Source: JAMXLO01 sp963799415 (GTDB lineage: Bacteria; Pseudomonadota; Alphaproteobacteria; Acetobacterales; Acetobacteraceae). From it: 64,000 bases of DNA. Under the pieces are notes generated by a model. That model was given only the letters and a program-made list of their open reading frames with translations, was not told the DNA's origin and made no database searches. Below, piece by piece: positions 1-9,117 of this stretch. The position numbers and the translations under genes were made by a program. The DNA lies in the NCBI GenBank assembly GCA_963799415.1, contig CAWCXI010000015.1:94274-158273 (forward strand). Direction: 5' to 3'. Position 1 is the stretch's first letter; each line of letters opens with the position of its first letter.

Positions 1-705
1 CGCACCGTCGCCGGCCATGAAGGAACTGACCGTGGCACCCGCCTCCGCCAAGATCGTCAGCGCCGCAGCCACGTCCCACAGATTGATGTGCAGTTCGACA
101 TAGGCGTCCGTGCGGCCAGCCGCGACGTCGGCAAGACCGAGCGCCCCCGAGCCATTGAGCCGTGGCATAGCACCGGCGGCGATGATGCGGTCGGCAAGCC
201 CGATGAAAGTTTCACGTGGTCGACGGTGCGACCAGCCAAGCTCGATGGTGGCGCGAGCGAGGTCCGTGGTTTCTGCGGCGCGAATTGGTGTGCCATTCAG
301 CGTAGCGCCGGCGCCACGGCATGCAGCGAAGGTCTCGCTGAGTGCGGGAGCGACAATGACGCCGATCACCGGGGTCTCGCCGTCGAGGCAACCAAGCGAG
401 ACGCAGAAACGCTTGCCGCCGCGCATGAAATTTGCGGTGCCATCGATCGGATCGACCACCCAGCGCAGGGTTCCCGAGCGGGCTCGGCCACCTTCCTCGC
501 CTTGAAAGCCGTCAGCCGGATAGGCCTGCGCCAGGCGTTCGGATAGTAGATTTTCGACGGCGCCGTCAGCCTCGGTGAGCCAGTCCTGCGCACCCTTCAG
601 CGTGGCCGATGATGCGCCGGGCGGCGGTTGCATACGCAGAGCAAGGGCCGCGGCTTCAGTAGCAAGCATAACAGCAGTGTCGAATCGGTCGGCAAGTGCG
701 GTCAT
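1..705 (-). CDS. Inositol monophosphatase family phosphatase (partial, runs off left edge)
   Basis: Mg2+-dependent phosphatase of the inositol-monophosphatase/HisN family. The translated frame contains the metal-binding signature WVVDPIDGTANF, an upstream EE pair (GFQGEEGG) and the later WDVAAALTILAEAGA block, in the family order. The start ATG (705-703) overlaps the stop of the upstream permease gene as ATGA, so it is the last visible gene of the ugp-like operon. The 3' end lies outside the window; about 235 residues of an expected ~260 are present. Seen: motifs and overlap. Inferred: it dephosphorylates the imported phospho-compound, or a histidinol- or inositol-phosphate; the substrate cannot be told from sequence. 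Confidence 0.85.
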   Translation of the reverse strand, partial: MTALADRFDTAVMLATEAAALALRMQPPPGASSATLKGAQDWLTEADGAVENLLSERLAQAYPADGFQGEEGGRARSGTLRWVVDPIDGTANFMRGGKRFCVSLGCLDGETPVIGVIVAPALSETFAACRGAGATLNGTPIRAAETTDLARATIELGWSHRRPRETFIGLADRIIAAGAMPRLNGSGALGLADVAAGRTDAYVELHINLWDVAAALTILAEAGATVSSFMAGDGA

Positions 706-1526
706 CGGATCCCCGCGCGCATGAAACTCTGGACGAATTGTCGTTGGAACAGCAAAAAGGCAATCAGTAGCGGCGCGCTCGTCATCAGCGTGGCGGCGGT
801 GACGATCGACCAGTCGATACCCTGGTCGGTCGTCGCGAAGACGGCCAAGCCCACGGTCAGTGGCCGCGTGGTCACCGAATTGGTGATGATCAGCGGCCAG
901 AGGAAGTTATTCCAGTGATAACTGACGGAGACCAAACCGTAGGCGATGTAGGTTGGCTTGGCGAGCGGTACATAGACGCGCCACAGTCTTGCCAGCAGTC
1001 CGCAGCCTTCCAATCGCGCCGCGTCATCGAGCGGCTGCGGGATGGTCAGAAAGGTCTGACGCAGCAGGAAAATACCGAAAGCAGAGCCGAGATAGGGCAA
1101 GGCGATCGCCAGGATGGTGTCGGCGAGATGCAGTTGGACGAGGGTGCGGTAGTTTTCGACCAGAAGCACGTCCGGCATGACCATCAGCTGCAACAGCACT
1201 ACGGCGAACAGCAGATCGCGGCCTGGGAACGTGAGACGAGCGAAAGCGAATGCGGCCAGCGTGCAGAGCACGAATTGCGCGGCCAGGATAAGGGTGACGA
1301 GCAGCACGGTATTGATCAGGTAGCGGGTGAAGGGTGCCGCCTGCCAAGCCGCCTTAAAGTTCGCAGATGTCAGTGGCGCCAGCGGATCGAAATGTGTCGC
1401 ATAAATTGCGGGGTGGAAAGCGGTCCATACGGCGTAGATCAGCGGCAGCATCCACAGCAGGCCGAGCAGCCAGGCGCCGATGGTCTCCAGATTGCGACCT
1501 ACTGGATGGTGCAGAGCGACCATCAT
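702..1526 (-). CDS. ugpE: ABC transporter permease, UgpE-like
   Basis: Inner-membrane permease of 274 residues with six predicted membrane segments, carbohydrate-uptake (CUT1, MalG/UgpE) type. The cytoplasmic EAA loop that docks on the ATPase is visible as DDAARLEGCGLLARLWRVY near residue 180. It pairs with the adjacent UgpA-like permease to form the channel. The start overlaps the stop of ugpA (1526-1523), indicating translational coupling. By family and operon order (ATPase, binding protein, permease A, permease E) the complex imports sn-glycerol-3-phosphate or a related polyol; substrate assignment is inference. Confidence 0.85.
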   Translation of the reverse strand: MMVALHHPVGRNLETIGAWLLGLLWMLPLIYAVWTAFHPAIYATHFDPLAPLTSANFKAAWQAAPFTRYLINTVLLVTLILAAQFVLCTLAAFAFARLTFPGRDLLFAVVLLQLMVMPDVLLVENYRTLVQLHLADTILAIALPYLGSAFGIFLLRQTFLTIPQPLDDAARLEGCGLLARLWRVYVPLAKPTYIAYGLVSVSYHWNNFLWPLIITNSVTTRPLTVGLAVFATTDQGIDWSIVTAATLMTSAPLLIAFLLFQRQFVQSFMRAGIR

Positions 1527-2392
1527 CGATAATGCACTCGCCGACCCAGCACGCCGAATTGGAACGCTGCGGCCAGCGCCATGATGGTCAGCAATACCAC
1601 GGTCGCTGTCGCAGCGGCTGCGGTGTCCCAGAAGCGGAAGCCGGCCTCGTAGATGTAGTAGAGCAGCAGCGTCGTTGCATTGTCCGGACCGCCACGGGTC
1701 ATCACCACGATGTGGTCAATGACCCGGAATGCGTTGATCACAGCATTGACCAGGACAAACAATGTGGTCGGCATCAGCAGCGGCAAGATGACGCGACGCA
1801 GGTAGTTCCAACGCGACGAGCCCTCGAGTGCGGCAGCCTCGCGCAGGTCAGTTGGCATGGTCTGCAAGGCTGCGAGATAGAAGATCATGAAGAACCCGGC
1901 TTCCTTCCACACTGCGACCGCGATCATTGCCGGCAGTGCTGTGGTTGGATCGCCCAACCAATTGTGCCGACCGCCGCCGAAGAATGCCATGATGCGATCG
2001 AACAAGCCGTAATCGGGCGTGTAGAAGAACAACCAGATGTTGGCGACAGCGATCATCGGCAGCATGGTCGGCAGGAAGTAAGCCATACGCAGCAGTGCCC
2101 TGCCGGGCAGCGCCTCATTCACCGCGAGGGCCATCAGGAACGCGATGACGATCGATACGGGGATCGTGGCGACCGCATACCACGCGTTGTTGCGCAGCGC
2201 CTGCCAGAATACGGGATCGTCCAGCAGGTCTGTGTAGTTGTCGATACCGGCGAACGGCGCGGGGCGACTTCCGTGCGGCGTGGCGTACAGGCTGTCGAGC
2301 AGCGTTGCGATTGCAGGCCAGTGGGTGAAGGCAACCAATAGGACCAGGGCGGGAAGCAGCAGCAGCCAGGCGTGGAGTGTCTCGCGCCGCAT
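1523..2392 (-). CDS. ugpA: ABC transporter permease, UgpA-like
   Basis: A 289-residue integral membrane permease of the MalF/UgpA type. The first membrane segment is LLLLPALVLLVAFTHWPAI; further hydrophobic helices and an EAA loop (LREAAALEGSSRWNYLRRV, about residue 180) follow. It starts 13 bases after the binding-protein gene and its stop overlaps the start of ugpE. It forms the heterodimeric channel with UgpE and is energised by the UgpC-like ATPase of the same operon. The length is normal for the family. Confidence 0.87.
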   Translation of the reverse strand: MRRETLHAWLLLLPALVLLVAFTHWPAIATLLDSLYATPHGSRPAPFAGIDNYTDLLDDPVFWQALRNNAWYAVATIPVSIVIAFLMALAVNEALPGRALLRMAYFLPTMLPMIAVANIWLFFYTPDYGLFDRIMAFFGGGRHNWLGDPTTALPAMIAVAVWKEAGFFMIFYLAALQTMPTDLREAAALEGSSRWNYLRRVILPLLMPTTLFVLVNAVINAFRVIDHIVVMTRGGPDNATTLLLYYIYEAGFRFWDTAAAATATVVLLTIMALAAAFQFGVLGRRVHYR

Positions 2393-2405
2393 ACGCCGTC
2401 TCCCG

Positions 2406-3698
2406 TCAGGTCCTCTTGTACGGTTTCAATATCCGGTCCGCGTCGCCCTGGGCATCCGCCATAGCGCGGGCTGGAGGCTTGGAGCCATTCAGGCAGGCCT
2501 GAATGTTATCGGTCAGAACCTTGTACACGCGTTGATTCTCATGCACGGACAGCTCGCCGGTAGCTACCGGGAGGAAGGTGCGCGCCACATTCGCCGCAGG
2601 GAATTTGGTGACAAAGTCCTTCAGCGTCTGGGTCTCATAGGCTGCTGGACTGGTCGCGATGTAGCCGGTCCGCATGGACCAGTCGGCAGCTCGTTCCGGC
2701 TGGCTCAGCCAGCGCGCAAATCGCAGACTTGCCTGCCGCTCAGCGGGGCTGGCGTTCTTGAAGAAATATAAATTGCCGCCACCAACCACGGTGTGCGGCG
2801 AGTTCTTGCCGGCGAGTCCTGCCACGCCGAATGGGAACTGAGCCTTGTCGCGCACGTTGGTCAGATTGCCGGTGGTGTGCTGGATGATCGCCGTGTTGCC
2901 TTCCAAAAAATCAGGTGAAAGCTGCGGCCAATTTGATACGCCGTCCGGCGTCGCATGGTGCTCCGCGGAGAGGCTCTGCCAGAAGGACATCGCGTCGATG
3001 GTTTTCGGTTGGTTGAAATACACCTCGGTACCAGCTTCATTCATCAGCTTCTGCTCGGCCTGATTGGCGAGTGCACCGAATGTCCACTGCGCATTGCCCA
3101 GATCGCCCGCCATCTTGATGCCCCAGCGTGTCACGCGACCCGATGCATCACGCTTGGTCAGCTTCTCCGCCGTTGTCGCAAGCGCGGCCCATGTCGTCGG
3201 GAATTTCTCGGCATCTAGCCCGACTTCCTGGAACGCTGCCTTGTTGTAATAGAAGATTGCGGTCGATCGCTGGAATGGCACTGACCATGTCTTGCCATCA
3301 GCGTGACTGTTCGCCATGAATGCCGGATAGAAGCTGCCGAGCCACTTCTTGCCATCGGCATCCAGGCCAATCTCATCGAGCGACACAAGGATGTCCTGGT
3401 CCTGCAGACTGTGCATCTCGGCGGCCAGCAGTACGGCGAATTGCGGGCCGGTGCCTGCGCGAATTGCGGCCAACGCCTTGATCAGCGTCTGGCTATAGTC
3501 GCCGGCATACACCGGCTCCACTGCGATGCCGGTCTCCTGCTGGAACGCCTTGCAGTAGTCATCCATGATCGCCTGCAGTGGACCGCCGACGGCGATCGGA
3601 TAGTAGAACGTCAGCTTCTGGACACTTTGGGCCTGCAAGATGGCGGGCGCGGCGAGCATACCCGCTGAAACAGTGAACAGTGTGCGGCGACGGATCAT
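2406..3698 (-). CDS. ugpB: Extracellular solute-binding protein, UgpB-like
   Basis: Periplasmic substrate-binding protein of 430 residues (family 1 solute-binding). The N-terminus MIRRRTLFTVSAGMLAAPA is a signal sequence with a paired-arginine start that could use Tat or Sec. The mature protein has the features of glycerol-3-phosphate/sugar-binding proteins, including GVSNWPQLSPDF and VVGGGNLYFFKNASPAERQA. It captures ligand for the UgpA/UgpE channel. It lies second in the minus-strand operon after the ATPase gene (64-base gap). The exact ligand is not determinable here. Confidence 0.87.
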   Translation of the reverse strand: MIRRRTLFTVSAGMLAAPAILQAQSVQKLTFYYPIAVGGPLQAIMDDYCKAFQQETGIAVEPVYAGDYSQTLIKALAAIRAGTGPQFAVLLAAEMHSLQDQDILVSLDEIGLDADGKKWLGSFYPAFMANSHADGKTWSVPFQRSTAIFYYNKAAFQEVGLDAEKFPTTWAALATTAEKLTKRDASGRVTRWGIKMAGDLGNAQWTFGALANQAEQKLMNEAGTEVYFNQPKTIDAMSFWQSLSAEHHATPDGVSNWPQLSPDFLEGNTAIIQHTTGNLTNVRDKAQFPFGVAGLAGKNSPHTVVGGGNLYFFKNASPAERQASLRFARWLSQPERAADWSMRTGYIATSPAAYETQTLKDFVTKFPAANVARTFLPVATGELSVHENQRVYKVLTDNIQACLNGSKPPARAMADAQGDADRILKPYKRT

Positions 3699-3762
3699 GG
3701 TGAGGCCTCCCTATTGCTTCGGGCATGTTGCGTTGTGGCTGCGCGGCAGCCTTGGCAAACGG

Positions 3763-4881
3763 TCATGCGCCGACAGTCTGTTTCGCGGTCGCGGCTTGCT
3801 CGACGCGACTGCCCACGGCTGCGTTGAAGAGGTGGATTGGTTCCTCGGTGGCAAGGCACACCGGCGCGCCATCGGCCAGCACCACACGGCCTGGGAGCCG
3901 TGCCAGGAGCGGCACGTCGCCGACGGTGCAGGCAACCACCGTATCAGCGCCAAGATATTCGGCATGCCGAACGCGCGCTGCTATCCCCTGCTCGGCGAGG
4001 TGAAGGTTCTCGGGACGAATGCCACCGAGCAATTCGCCCGCAGCTATTGGTGCCAGGATCGGGCCATTCGATCCGCGCAGAACCATGCCGCCGCCGGACT
4101 GCTCCAGCGGGAACAAGTTCATCGGCGGGGTCCCGATGAAGCTCGCACAGAAACTGGTTGCCGGCCGAGCGTAGATTTCGGCGGGAGGCGCGTCCTGCTC
4201 GATGTGTCCGTCGCGCAGCAGCACAATCTGATCGGCCATACCCATGGCCTCGGTCTGGTCATGCGTCACATACAGCATGGTGATGCCGAGCCGCCGCTGC
4301 AGCGCCAGAATCTCGCGCCGCATGTCGGCGCGAAGCTGCGCGTCGAGGTTCGACAGCGGTTCGTCCATCAGGCAGACCGGCGTCTCGGCCACGATGGCGC
4401 GACCGAGAGCCACACGCTGCTGCTGGCCGCCAGAAAGCTGGCCCGGCTTGCGGTCCAGCAAATGGGCGATGCCAAGGATCTCCACGGCACGCGCCAGCCG
4501 ACGCGCGCGCTCTCGCGACGCCACCCTGCGCGCCTTCAGACCGAAGACGATGTTTTCCGCGACGCTCAGGTGTGGGAACAGGGCGTAGGACTGAAACACC
4601 ATCGCAACGCCGCGCGCTGCCGGCGGCAGGTTGGTGACGTCGCGACCGGCAATCTCCACCCGGCCCGCGGTGGCGGTTTCGAGGCCGGCAACGATTCGCA
4701 GGCAGGTGGTCTTGCCGCAGCCTGACGGGCCTAGCAACACGGTAAAGCGGCCGGGCGCGATGTCGATAGAGATGCGATCCAGTGCCGCCATCGTGCCCCA
4801 GCGCCGGCTGACGTCGATCAGCCGCACCGCCGCGCCGGAGTAGGCCGGTCGTGTTGGCTGGGTTGTGTCGTCGGGGGGCAT
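3763..4881 (-). CDS. ugpC: ABC transporter ATP-binding protein, UgpC/MalK-like
   Basis: ATPase that powers the ugp-like importer. Walker A is GPSGCGKTT, the signature is LSGGQQQRVALGRAI, Walker B is VCLMDEPLSNLD, and the switch His follows in YVTHDQTEAMGMAD. The C-terminal ~110 residues form the MOP/TOBE regulatory domain typical of MalK/UgpC (GGIRPENLHL). The ATG at 4881 (MPPDDTTQ) is preferred to an upstream in-frame start at 5022, which would overlap aroE. It is first in its operon, divergent from aroE. Confidence 0.88.
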   Translation of the reverse strand: MPPDDTTQPTRPAYSGAAVRLIDVSRRWGTMAALDRISIDIAPGRFTVLLGPSGCGKTTCLRIVAGLETATAGRVEIAGRDVTNLPPAARGVAMVFQSYALFPHLSVAENIVFGLKARRVASRERARRLARAVEILGIAHLLDRKPGQLSGGQQQRVALGRAIVAETPVCLMDEPLSNLDAQLRADMRREILALQRRLGITMLYVTHDQTEAMGMADQIVLLRDGHIEQDAPPAEIYARPATSFCASFIGTPPMNLFPLEQSGGGMVLRGSNGPILAPIAAGELLGGIRPENLHLAEQGIAARVRHAEYLGADTVVACTVGDVPLLARLPGRVVLADGAPVCLATEEPIHLFNAAVGSRVEQAATAKQTVGA

Positions 4882-5020
4882 GAAACCGGTCTCGTTGCGG
4901 GAACCGATGACAATCTGCGCAGCTAACCGGCCGCGCGGCAAGCGGAAGGGGCGATCCGGATCGTGGCGTTTGGATGAACCCGGCATTGATCTTCGCCGCA
5001 CAGCGAGGAAAGGTACCTGC
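4882..5020. promoter_or_regulatory. Divergent intergenic region ugpC / aroE
   Basis: These 139 bases separate the divergent ugpC (minus) and aroE (plus) starts and must hold both promoters. A good ribosome-binding site for aroE, AGGAAAGG, lies about 8 bases before the ATG at 5021. I see no clear sigma-70 box pair, so the promoter positions are inferred only from gene arrangement. Confidence 0.5.
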
Positions 5021-5861
5021 ATGTCGATTCTGTCCGGTCACGCCCGAGTCGCCGGCATTGCTGGCTGGCCTGTCACGTATTCCCGCTCGCCGCGGCTGCA
5101 CGGCTTTTGGCTACAGCGCCATGGAATCGATGGTGCTTACATCCCGCTGCCGAATTCAGCACGGTGAGTTTCCGGCGGCGATGCGGGGGTTGCTGGCGTC
5201 CGGATTTGCCGGCGTCAACGTCACGATTCCCCACAAGATCGCCGCCTTCGAGGTCTGCGATACAATCGACGAGACCGCTCAGCGCGCCGGGGCGGTCAAC
5301 ACACTGGTGTTTGAGGAGGGCAGGATCTCCGGCAGCAACACTGACGGCTATGGCTTCGTGGCCAATCTCCACGCGCATGGGGTGAACCCCGCGGCGGGAC
5401 CGGTGCTGCTGCTCGGCGCCGGCGGCTCGGCACGTGCGGTGGCCGCGGCGCTACTCGACGGGGGCGCGCCGGTGACCGTGGCCAACCGCACCCTCGCTCG
5501 TGCCGAGGCGTTGGCGCGCGACCTACCTGGGCTCCGCATTGCTGAATGGGACACCAGAGTAGCGGTTCTCGCCGACCATGCGTTGGTGGTAAATGCCACG
5601 CCACTTGGAATGGTCGGACACGCGCCGCTCGATCTCGATCTGTCGCGAGCGCCGGCTTCGCTGGTGGTGGCCGACAATGTCTATGTGCCATTGGAAACGC
5701 CATTGCTGGCGGCAGCCCGCGCGCGGGGCCTTCACTGTGTCGAGGGTCTCGGCATGCTGCTGCATCAGGCTGTCCCGGGTTTCCGCGCCTGGTTCGGCAT
5801 TGAACCCCGGGTGGATGACGAGCTTCGGCGGTTCGTCGCCTCTGACCTGCTGGCGCAATGA
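5021..5861 (+). CDS. aroE: Shikimate 5-dehydrogenase (frameshifted)
   Basis: NADPH-dependent reduction of 3-dehydroshikimate to shikimate in aromatic amino acid synthesis (cytoplasm). The N-terminal substrate domain has GWPVTYSRSPRLHGFW (S-S/T-P motif) and NVTIPHK with the catalytic Lys; the nucleotide fold has LLLGAGGSARAV and NRT. The N-terminus is in one frame (ATG 5021, strong Shine-Dalgarno) and everything from about residue 47 is in the next, so one extra base (or two missing) lies at about 5150-5165. The remaining length is normal and the gene heads a coupled trio (ATGA overlap with coaE), so a sequencing error is likelier than a dead gene. Confidence 0.85.
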
Positions 5862-6445
5862 TCATCCTCGGACTGACAGGCGGCATCGGGATGGGTAAGT
5901 CAACCGCCGCCGCTGCATTCCGTCGGGCGCACATCCCAGTGTTCGATGCCGATGGCGCCGTGCACCGAATGCAGGCGCGCGGAGGCAGGGCGGTCCGCGC
6001 TATCGCAGAGGCATTCCCCGGCACGGTACGCGACGGCGAGGTGGACCGCGCCGCACTGCGTCAGGCGGTATTGGGGAAACCAGATGCGCTGACCCGGCTG
6101 GAAGGGATCCTGCACCCGATGGTGCGTCAAGAAGAGCAGGCCTTCGTTGCGCGCGCCCGACGCCACGGGAGCCGCGCTGTTGTGCTCGATATCCCGCTAC
6201 TACTGGAAACCGGGGGCGATGAGCGGGTCGATCGGATCATCGTCGTGTCAGCGCCACGCGCAATACAGATGCATCGAATCCGGGGCCGACGGCGAATGAG
6301 CGATGCCGACATCGAAGCGGTGATAGCAAGGCAGATGCCGGACATGGCCAAGCGCCGACGCGCCGACGTCGTCATCAAGACTGGCCTGTCACGCCACGCG
6401 TCGCTGAAGGCGCTGAGCAGGGTTATCAGAGAGGTCCTCGCGTGA
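5858..6445 (+). CDS. coaE: Dephospho-CoA kinase
   Basis: Catalyses the last step of coenzyme A synthesis, ATP-dependent 3'-phosphorylation of dephospho-CoA. The P-loop GLTGGIGMGKST is at the N-terminus, followed by the family's DADGAVH motif (usual D-A-D), LEGILHPMV and DIPLLLETGGDERVD. Its 195 residues are a typical length. The start overlaps the aroE stop (ATGA), and its own stop overlaps the GTG start of dnaQ (GTGA), so aroE-coaE-dnaQ are probably one coupled operon, a conserved alphaproteobacterial arrangement. Confidence 0.93.
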   Translation: MIILGLTGGIGMGKSTAAAAFRRAHIPVFDADGAVHRMQARGGRAVRAIAEAFPGTVRDGEVDRAALRQAVLGKPDALTRLEGILHPMVRQEEQAFVARARRHGSRAVVLDIPLLLETGGDERVDRIIVVSAPRAIQMHRIRGRRRMSDADIEAVIARQMPDMAKRRRADVVIKTGLSRHASLKALSRVIREVLA

Positions 6446-7119
6446 ACCGCGCTATCCTGTTCGACACGGAAACCACAGGTCTGGAACCGCATCTCGGCCA
6501 CCGAGTGATCGAGGTGGCGGCGCTGGAGCTGGTGAACGACCTGCCGACGGGGAGGCGCTTCCACGCGCTGGTCGATCCTGAGCGTGACATTCCGGAAGAC
6601 GCCACACGGATTCACGGATTCACGCTGGCGGATCTCGCCGGCAAGCCTAGCTTCGCCGAGATCGTCGATGATCTGCTCGAGTTCTTCGGCGAGGCGAAGC
6701 TGATCGCGCACAATGCGCCATTCGATTTCGCGTTTCTGGACGCGGAATTTGTCCGCATCGGCCTCCCCCCGCTGTCGGCCTCGCGCATGATCGACACGCT
6801 GGCACTGGCCAAGGTGCGCTTCCCTGGCATGCCGAACAGTCTCGATGCGCTTTGTCGGCGTTTCGCGATCGATCTAAGCGCACGCACGACCCACAATGCG
6901 CTGCTCGACTGCCGGCTGCTGGCCGATGTCTATGTAGAACTTACCGGTGGGCGCCAGCGTGGTCTGTCACTGGCCGCGGAGAAGACGACGATCGAACTGG
7001 TGGTCTACACACACACGGACGATCGGACGCCGCGGCCGATCGTGCCAAGCGAAGACGAGCTGGCTGCGCATGCAGCCTTCGTGGCGCAGTTCAAGGATCC
7101 GGTTTGGCTGCGGGCCTAA
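6442..7119 (+). CDS. dnaQ: DNA polymerase III epsilon subunit (3'-5' proofreading exonuclease)
   Basis: Proofreading exonuclease of the replicative polymerase. DEDDh residues are visible: Exo I FDTETTGLEP, Exo II LIAHNAPFDFAFLDAEF, and Exo III with THNALLDCRLLADVY (catalytic His and Asp). After ~180 residues a short tail is present, giving 225 residues, normal for alphaproteobacterial DnaQ. The GTG start overlaps the coaE stop. It is convergent with secB, only 6 bases separating the two stops. Confidence 0.93.
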   Translation: MNRAILFDTETTGLEPHLGHRVIEVAALELVNDLPTGRRFHALVDPERDIPEDATRIHGFTLADLAGKPSFAEIVDDLLEFFGEAKLIAHNAPFDFAFLDAEFVRIGLPPLSASRMIDTLALAKVRFPGMPNSLDALCRRFAIDLSARTTHNALLDCRLLADVYVELTGGRQRGLSLAAEKTTIELVVYTHTDDRTPRPIVPSEDELAAHAAFVAQFKDPVWLRA

Positions 7120-7125
7120 GAAGGA

Positions 7126-7662
7126 TCAGGCAATTGCCGTGGTGCCTGCCTGGGTCTGCCCAGCCTGCGCACGGCGCGCCTGCCACAATGCGACGAAGTC
7201 GATCGGCTGCAGCAGCACCGGCGGGAACCCGCCGTCGCGTGTCACATCGGACAGGATATTGCGGGCGAATGGGAACAGGATGCGGGGGCACTCCACCAGC
7301 AATACCGGCTCGACCGCGTTGTCCGGCAGGCCCGAAAGAGTGAATACACCGGCATAGGTAAGTTCGGCCACAAAGACCGTCGGCGGTACCGCAGCTGATT
7401 GACCGTTGTTCGAGGGTGCCGGCGCCTCATGCGCCTCGGCGCGAATGATGAGCGAAACCTCGAAGACGTTCTGGCCGTCCTGCACGCGACGGGCCTGCAC
7501 GTCCAAATTGATGTTAACCTGTGGCTGGGCGCGAAGCTGAGTGAATACCTGGGGAGCGCCGGGTACCTCGAAGGAGAGGTCCTTAACATACTGAATGTTG
7601 ACCACGAGTGGCGGCGTCTGCTGCTGGCCGGTCGTTTGGGGTGCTGCGGTCGTCTCGGACAT
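7126..7662 (-). CDS. secB: Protein-export chaperone SecB
   Basis: Tetrameric cytosolic chaperone that holds preproteins unfolded and delivers them to SecA. Family landmarks are NIQYVKDLSFEVPGAP near the start and the conserved LLVECPRILFPFARNI and GGFPPVLLQPIDF blocks. The ATG at 7662 (MSETTAAPQ) is chosen; the same frame is open further upstream to 7827 but without family similarity. It has 178 residues with a low-complexity TQAG tail. It is transcribed toward dnaQ. Confidence 0.92.
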   Translation of the reverse strand: MSETTAAPQTTGQQQTPPLVVNIQYVKDLSFEVPGAPQVFTQLRAQPQVNINLDVQARRVQDGQNVFEVSLIIRAEAHEAPAPSNNGQSAAVPPTVFVAELTYAGVFTLSGLPDNAVEPVLLVECPRILFPFARNILSDVTRDGGFPPVLLQPIDFVALWQARRAQAGQTQAGTTAIA

Positions 7663-7762
7663 TGCTATCTCCGTATCATTGCGGCTCAGGGCTGAGGCAC
7701 CCGCTTGGCCGCGCCCGGTAGCACGGAACGGCAGCACGGCGCCATCCTGTTCGCGTGTCCGG

Positions 7763-8317
7763 TCAGGCTCGCCAAGTGATCTGTTCGGGCGGCCTATCGT
7801 TTGGGTCGCAGCGCAGCCATTCACCATTCATGACACTTTTGCCGGTCAGCGACAGAATGAAGCCCCAATGGCTGACCACCAGCGTGTCCGACCAGTCCGG
7901 CAAGGAGGCGATCTCGGCACGGAATAACGCGGCGCGCCCGGCCACAGAGGCAGCCGGCTCCTCGATCGCCGGCCACCACACCTCGTCGATGGTCGAGAAG
8001 TCGTGTTCTGGCCAGGCACGCTCCAGTTCAGTCCGCGGCGTACCGATATCGCAAGCAAAGGCGTAACGTTCACGTACGATCGGATTGATTACCACCTTGA
8101 CACCCAGCGCGTCGGCAAGCGGCGCTGCGGTTTGCAGCGCCCGCGTGTAGGGGGAGGCGATGATGCGGGTGATCCGCTCGCCGGCGAGACGGCGGATCGC
8201 GTCGGTCGCCTGGATGTGGCCAAGTTCGGTCAGGCGGGGATCGACGATGCCAGGATCGCGCCGCGTCGCGCTGAAATGCAGGTTGAACTCGCTCTGGCCG
8301 TGGCGCAGCAGGATCAT
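7763..8317 (-). CDS. Histidine phosphatase family protein
   Basis: Phosphoglycerate-mutase-like phosphatase with the phospho-accepting RHG motif (LLRHGQSEFN) next to the start, a second Arg in SPYTRALQTA and the distal catalytic His in VVSHWGF. The ATG at 8317 places RHG at residue 5, as is usual; a TTG at 8353 would add 12 residues. About 184 residues. The substrate is unknown, since the superfamily covers sugar phosphates, nucleotides and phosphoproteins. It lies about 100 bases upstream of secB on the same strand. Confidence 0.83.
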   Translation of the reverse strand: MILLRHGQSEFNLHFSATRRDPGIVDPRLTELGHIQATDAIRRLAGERITRIIASPYTRALQTAAPLADALGVKVVINPIVRERYAFACDIGTPRTELERAWPEHDFSTIDEVWWPAIEEPAASVAGRAALFRAEIASLPDWSDTLVVSHWGFILSLTGKSVMNGEWLRCDPNDRPPEQITWRA

Positions 8318-8425
8318 AGGCGCGGCAATACAGGCCGGCACCGAGCCGGGCAACCCGGCCGCCGCGCTAGAATTGTTTGTGTCCCGGGCGATGCGCGCTT
8401 ATCTGTGACCAAGAGGAGAGCACCG

Positions 8426-9094
8426 ATGGGCGCCAGCAGTTTTCCGATCGACCTTATCCTGTTCGGGATGATAGCGGCATTTCTGGTGCTGCGGCTGCGG
8501 AGCATCCTGGGCCGCAGGACTGGGTTTGAGCGCCCAGGCCCGCCCCTTCAGCCTCTGGCGGGCCAGAATGCCGCCGGCCCCGTGATCGAAGGTCAGGCGG
8601 AGCCCGCGACTGCGACCACTCCCCGCACTCTGCCGGAACCGACCAGCGCAATCGGGCAAGCTCTGGGACGCATGCAGTCGGTGGACCGCAGCTTCGACCC
8701 TGCCGCATTCCTCGATGGAGCGGAGAAGGCGTTCCGGATCATCGTGACCGCGTTCGCCGCGGGGGATCGGACCACGCTGCAGGGTCTGCTGTCCGAGGAC
8801 ACGTGGCGTGCCTTCGAGCAGGCGATCGCTATGCGGGAGACCGGCGGACAGACTCAGGTGAGCACCATCCACGCCATCCACAGCGCGACGATCGAGAATG
8901 CGGAACTGCGTGGGCAGGTCGCCTCTATCACCGTGCGGTTCGTCTCCGATCAGACCAGCATCACGCGGGACAAAGATGGCCATCCTGTCGCGGGCACGGA
9001 CGCGGTGACCGAGATCACCGACCTCTGGACATTCGAGCGGAACCTCTCGACGCGCGATCCGGTGTGGCGGTTGGTCTCGGCGCGTAGCGCCTGA
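8426..9094 (+). CDS. Tim44/TimA-like membrane-anchored protein
   Basis: A protein of 222 residues: one N-terminal membrane helix (IDLILFGMIAAFLVLRLRS), a proline/alanine-rich linker to about residue 80, then a C-terminal Tim44-like (NTF2-fold) domain with FRIIVTAFAAGD and WTFERN. The start is supported by GAGGAG six bases upstream. In alphaproteobacteria the Tim44-like gene is typically beside secB, as here, often followed by mltA and an Smr gene; those are absent and a methyltransferase follows instead. Proposed roles at the inner membrane are inferred from the mitochondrial relative. Confidence 0.8.
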   Translation: MGASSFPIDLILFGMIAAFLVLRLRSILGRRTGFERPGPPLQPLAGQNAAGPVIEGQAEPATATTPRTLPEPTSAIGQALGRMQSVDRSFDPAAFLDGAEKAFRIIVTAFAAGDRTTLQGLLSEDTWRAFEQAIAMRETGGQTQVSTIHAIHSATIENAELRGQVASITVRFVSDQTSITRDKDGHPVAGTDAVTEITDLWTFERNLSTRDPVWRLVSARSA

Positions 9095-9117
9095 TGCAAA
9101 GGTGCTCGCGCTAATCC

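Noticed and set aside
1367..2341. Long plus-strand open frame opposite the ugp genes
   Set aside because: Shadow of ugpA on the other strand; composition His/Gln/Arg-rich, no family features, no ribosome-binding site.
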